Source of the DNA: a virus
Reading direction: 5' to 3' (one strand)
Length of the DNA stretch: 47,246 nt
IMG/VR virus record: IMGVR_UViG_3300044639_000820
Location: 1-47,246 of that record
Below the pieces are notes generated by a model. That model was not told the origin of the DNA. It worked only from the letters and a program-made list of their open reading frames with translations, and did no database searches. The position numbers and the translations under genes were made by a program. This document shows, piece after piece, positions 46,288 to 47,246 of this stretch. Position 1 is the stretch's first letter; the number at the start of each line of letters is the position of its first letter.

Positions 46288-46568
46288 TGTTCTATTTGTT
46301 TAATTTCAATTATAATGTCATCGTTTTTTTGTATTAAGTTTTTAACGTGCTGGAAGTCGTAAGCTTCAACTATTCGTGTTTCTAACTTAATAGGTGCGCC
46401 AACATACGCCCAAGTTTTAAAAGTTGCTTTAAATCGTTTCATTTCTTTAAATTTTATTTGTTCGTTTTTTTTAATCCTGCAAATCTCAAGGTATAACCCT
46501 AAATCAAATGTTCCGCGCCATTGTCTCTGCCACCAATCTAATTGGTCGTATATAGTTCCGCTTGTCAT
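46284..46568 (-). CDS. Conserved hypothetical protein, 94 aa (copy B)
   Basis: Counterpart of 17768-18052, differing mainly in the first ten residues and at KPM/KEM before the internal Met. Confidence 0.6.
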   Translation of the reverse strand: MTSGTIYDQLDWWQRQWRGTFDLGLYLEICRIKKNEQIKFKEMKRFKATFKTWAYVGAPIKLETRIVEAYDFQHVKNLIQKNDDIIIEIKQIEQ

Positions 46569-46897
46569 AGTTCGTGGTAAAAAGTGTAGTTACTTTCATC
46601 GTTACTCGCTTTCCATTCCCAAAAGTTATAATGTACCAAATCACTGTTTATTGCTTCCTGCATTTCTAAACGTAAATCTTCTAAAATACGAACCCCAAGA
46701 ACGTGCGGTTGTAAATTGTCATCTGTTTCTGTTAACCACTTTTCCGAAACTTCAACATCTAATTCAATAAATGCATATTCACTAACTTCATCGTAATCGT
46801 TAAATTCCCAAGTTCCTGCTATTGAATAAGTCCAACCTGTAAATTCATAGGTTAATTCCCACCCTTTATTCCAAAATTCTAAATTTCTATTTTTCAT
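46565..46897 (-). CDS. Conserved acidic aromatic protein, 110 aa (copy B)
   Basis: Counterpart of 18049-18381; about seven substitutions, all tryptophans conserved. Confidence 0.58.
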   Translation of the reverse strand: MKNRNLEFWNKGWELTYEFTGWTYSIAGTWEFNDYDEVSEYAFIELDVEVSEKWLTETDDNLQPHVLGVRILEDLRLEMQEAINSDLVHYNFWEWKASNDESNYTFYHEL

Positions 46898-46898
46898 C

Positions 46899-47036
46899 TT
46901 ACAACGCTTTTAAATACATTAAACAATAGAACATACCACCCAACACAATAAAAGCCGTTAGAGTGCTTAAAAAGTGCCTTAAAAACGATTTGTGTTCTTC
47001 GGTTGTTGGTGTAAAGTAATCAATTAAATTTTTCAT
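46899..47036 (-). CDS. Small membrane protein, 45 aa (copy B)
   Basis: Counterpart of 18383-18520, two substitutions; hydrophobic helix intact. Confidence 0.65.
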   Translation of the reverse strand: MKNLIDYFTPTTEEHKSFLRHFLSTLTAFIVLGGMFYCLMYLKAL

Positions 47037-47040
47037 AGTC

Positions 47041-47205
47041 TTATTTTTTAAATTGGTTAAATAAATTTTCTACTTCCTGCAATTGCTCATAGTCTAAAAA
47101 TGTACATAATGTTTGAATAATTAAATGCAGTTGGTTCGTGTTTAGTTTGTTTTCTTGTTGTTGTGTTTCCAAGAAATCAATTACTTTGTTAAATTCTGTT
47201 TTCAT
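47041..47205 (-). CDS. Small helical protein, 54 aa (copy B)
   Basis: Counterpart of 18525-18689 (ATG at 47205). Ala-to-Cys and Asp-to-Tyr type changes in the second half. Confidence 0.6.
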   Translation of the reverse strand: MKTEFNKVIDFLETQQQENKLNTNQLHLIIQTLCTFLDYEQLQEVENLFNQFKK

Positions 47206-47220
47206 AGTTTTTAAATTAGT

Positions 47221-47239
47221 GTGCGTTACCAAGTCGCAC
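47221..47239 (-). promoter_or_regulatory. Small conserved hairpin at window edge (copy B)
   Basis: GTGCG/CGCAC with a nine-base loop, same as 18705-18723. The window ends 7 nt further on, in the leader of the next early gene. Confidence 0.35.
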
Positions 47240-47246
47240 CCCTTGT

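Larger units (their letters stand above)
29430..47246. repeat. Copy B of the diverged direct repeat
   Basis: Same-orientation homologue of 1-18730. Compared with A it lacks the lipoprotein cassette, the ParB-like gene and the HNH gene upstream of the initiator. It has instead an 85-aa gene, a 32-aa membrane peptide and a different HNH gene next to NinG. The tape-measure core, the replication ATPase and the initiator are different alleles. Confidence 0.93.

Noticed and set aside
1-47246. CRISPR array or tRNA genes
   Set aside because: No regularly spaced repeats beyond the two-unit iterons, and no cloverleaf with a recognisable TTC-arm was seen.

Overview
The window is AT-rich, and essentially every supported gene lies on the minus strand, so it should be read from high to low coordinates. 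The content is that of a small tailed phage (Caudoviricetes, siphovirus-like long-tail genes) of a Bacteroidota, probably flavobacterial, host. The host call rests on promoters with a TAnnTTTG -7 element and a TTG about 19 bp upstream, and on proteins of types I know from Flavobacterium and related phages. No integrase, lysogeny repressor, tRNA or CRISPR array was seen.

The dominant fact is a diverged head-to-tail duplication. Bases 1-18730 (copy A) align in order with 29430-47246 (copy B), at roughly 90% identity where homologous, but with modules swapped, gained or lost. The repeat period is about 29.4 kb, which is about one complete phage genome. Between the two repeats (19336-29477) lies a single head/portal/fibre/lysis module. 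In the direction of transcription the layout is: B early genes (47.2-39.6 kb), B late genes with sigma-like factor, terminase, tail and tape measure (39.5-29.5 kb), head and lysis (29.5-19.3 kb), a control region (19.3-18.95 kb), A early genes (18.9-10.2 kb), A late genes (10.0-0.08 kb), and the first codons of the next head protease (45-1). Two related genomes in series could be a real concatemer, tandem elements, or an assembler walking round two co-occurring circularly permuted strains. The sequence alone does not decide this.

Early module: small hypothetical proteins, a DnaA-domain-IV-like protein, a winged-helix initiator that carries tandem iterons inside its gene, a RecA/DnaB-type ATPase, a coiled-coil protein, a NinG-like protein, a PD-(D/E)XK nuclease, ERF annealing protein, a ParB-like protein (A only), a lambda-exonuclease/YqaJ-type nuclease, several one-helix membrane peptides, a small DNA-binding-like protein and an HTH-like protein. 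It ends at an intrinsic terminator. In A a lipoprotein cassette has been inserted just before that terminator.

Late module: a sigma-70/ECF-like factor leads the operon, followed by a Cys-rich protein, small and large terminase, a tail assembly chaperone with a -1 frameshift, neck/tail completion proteins, two large tail-tip proteins and the tape measure. Then come the XkdF-like protease, scaffold, major capsid protein, tail tube, portal, connector, tail fibre, holin, M15 endolysin, candidate u-spanin and a metallophosphoesterase, closed by a terminator at 19246-19295.

Most notable: (1) three pseudoknotted 5' leaders (17040-17155, 45517-45625, 43062-43152), with covariation in two of them and a U-run just before the start codon; two of the three precede HNH homing endonucleases. 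(2) Tandem 22- and 23-bp iterons inside the two unrelated initiator genes, probable origins. (3) A conserved -1 frameshift whose dual-coding tail is much less diverged than its flank. (4) An A-specific lipoprotein with a prohibitin-like C-terminus.
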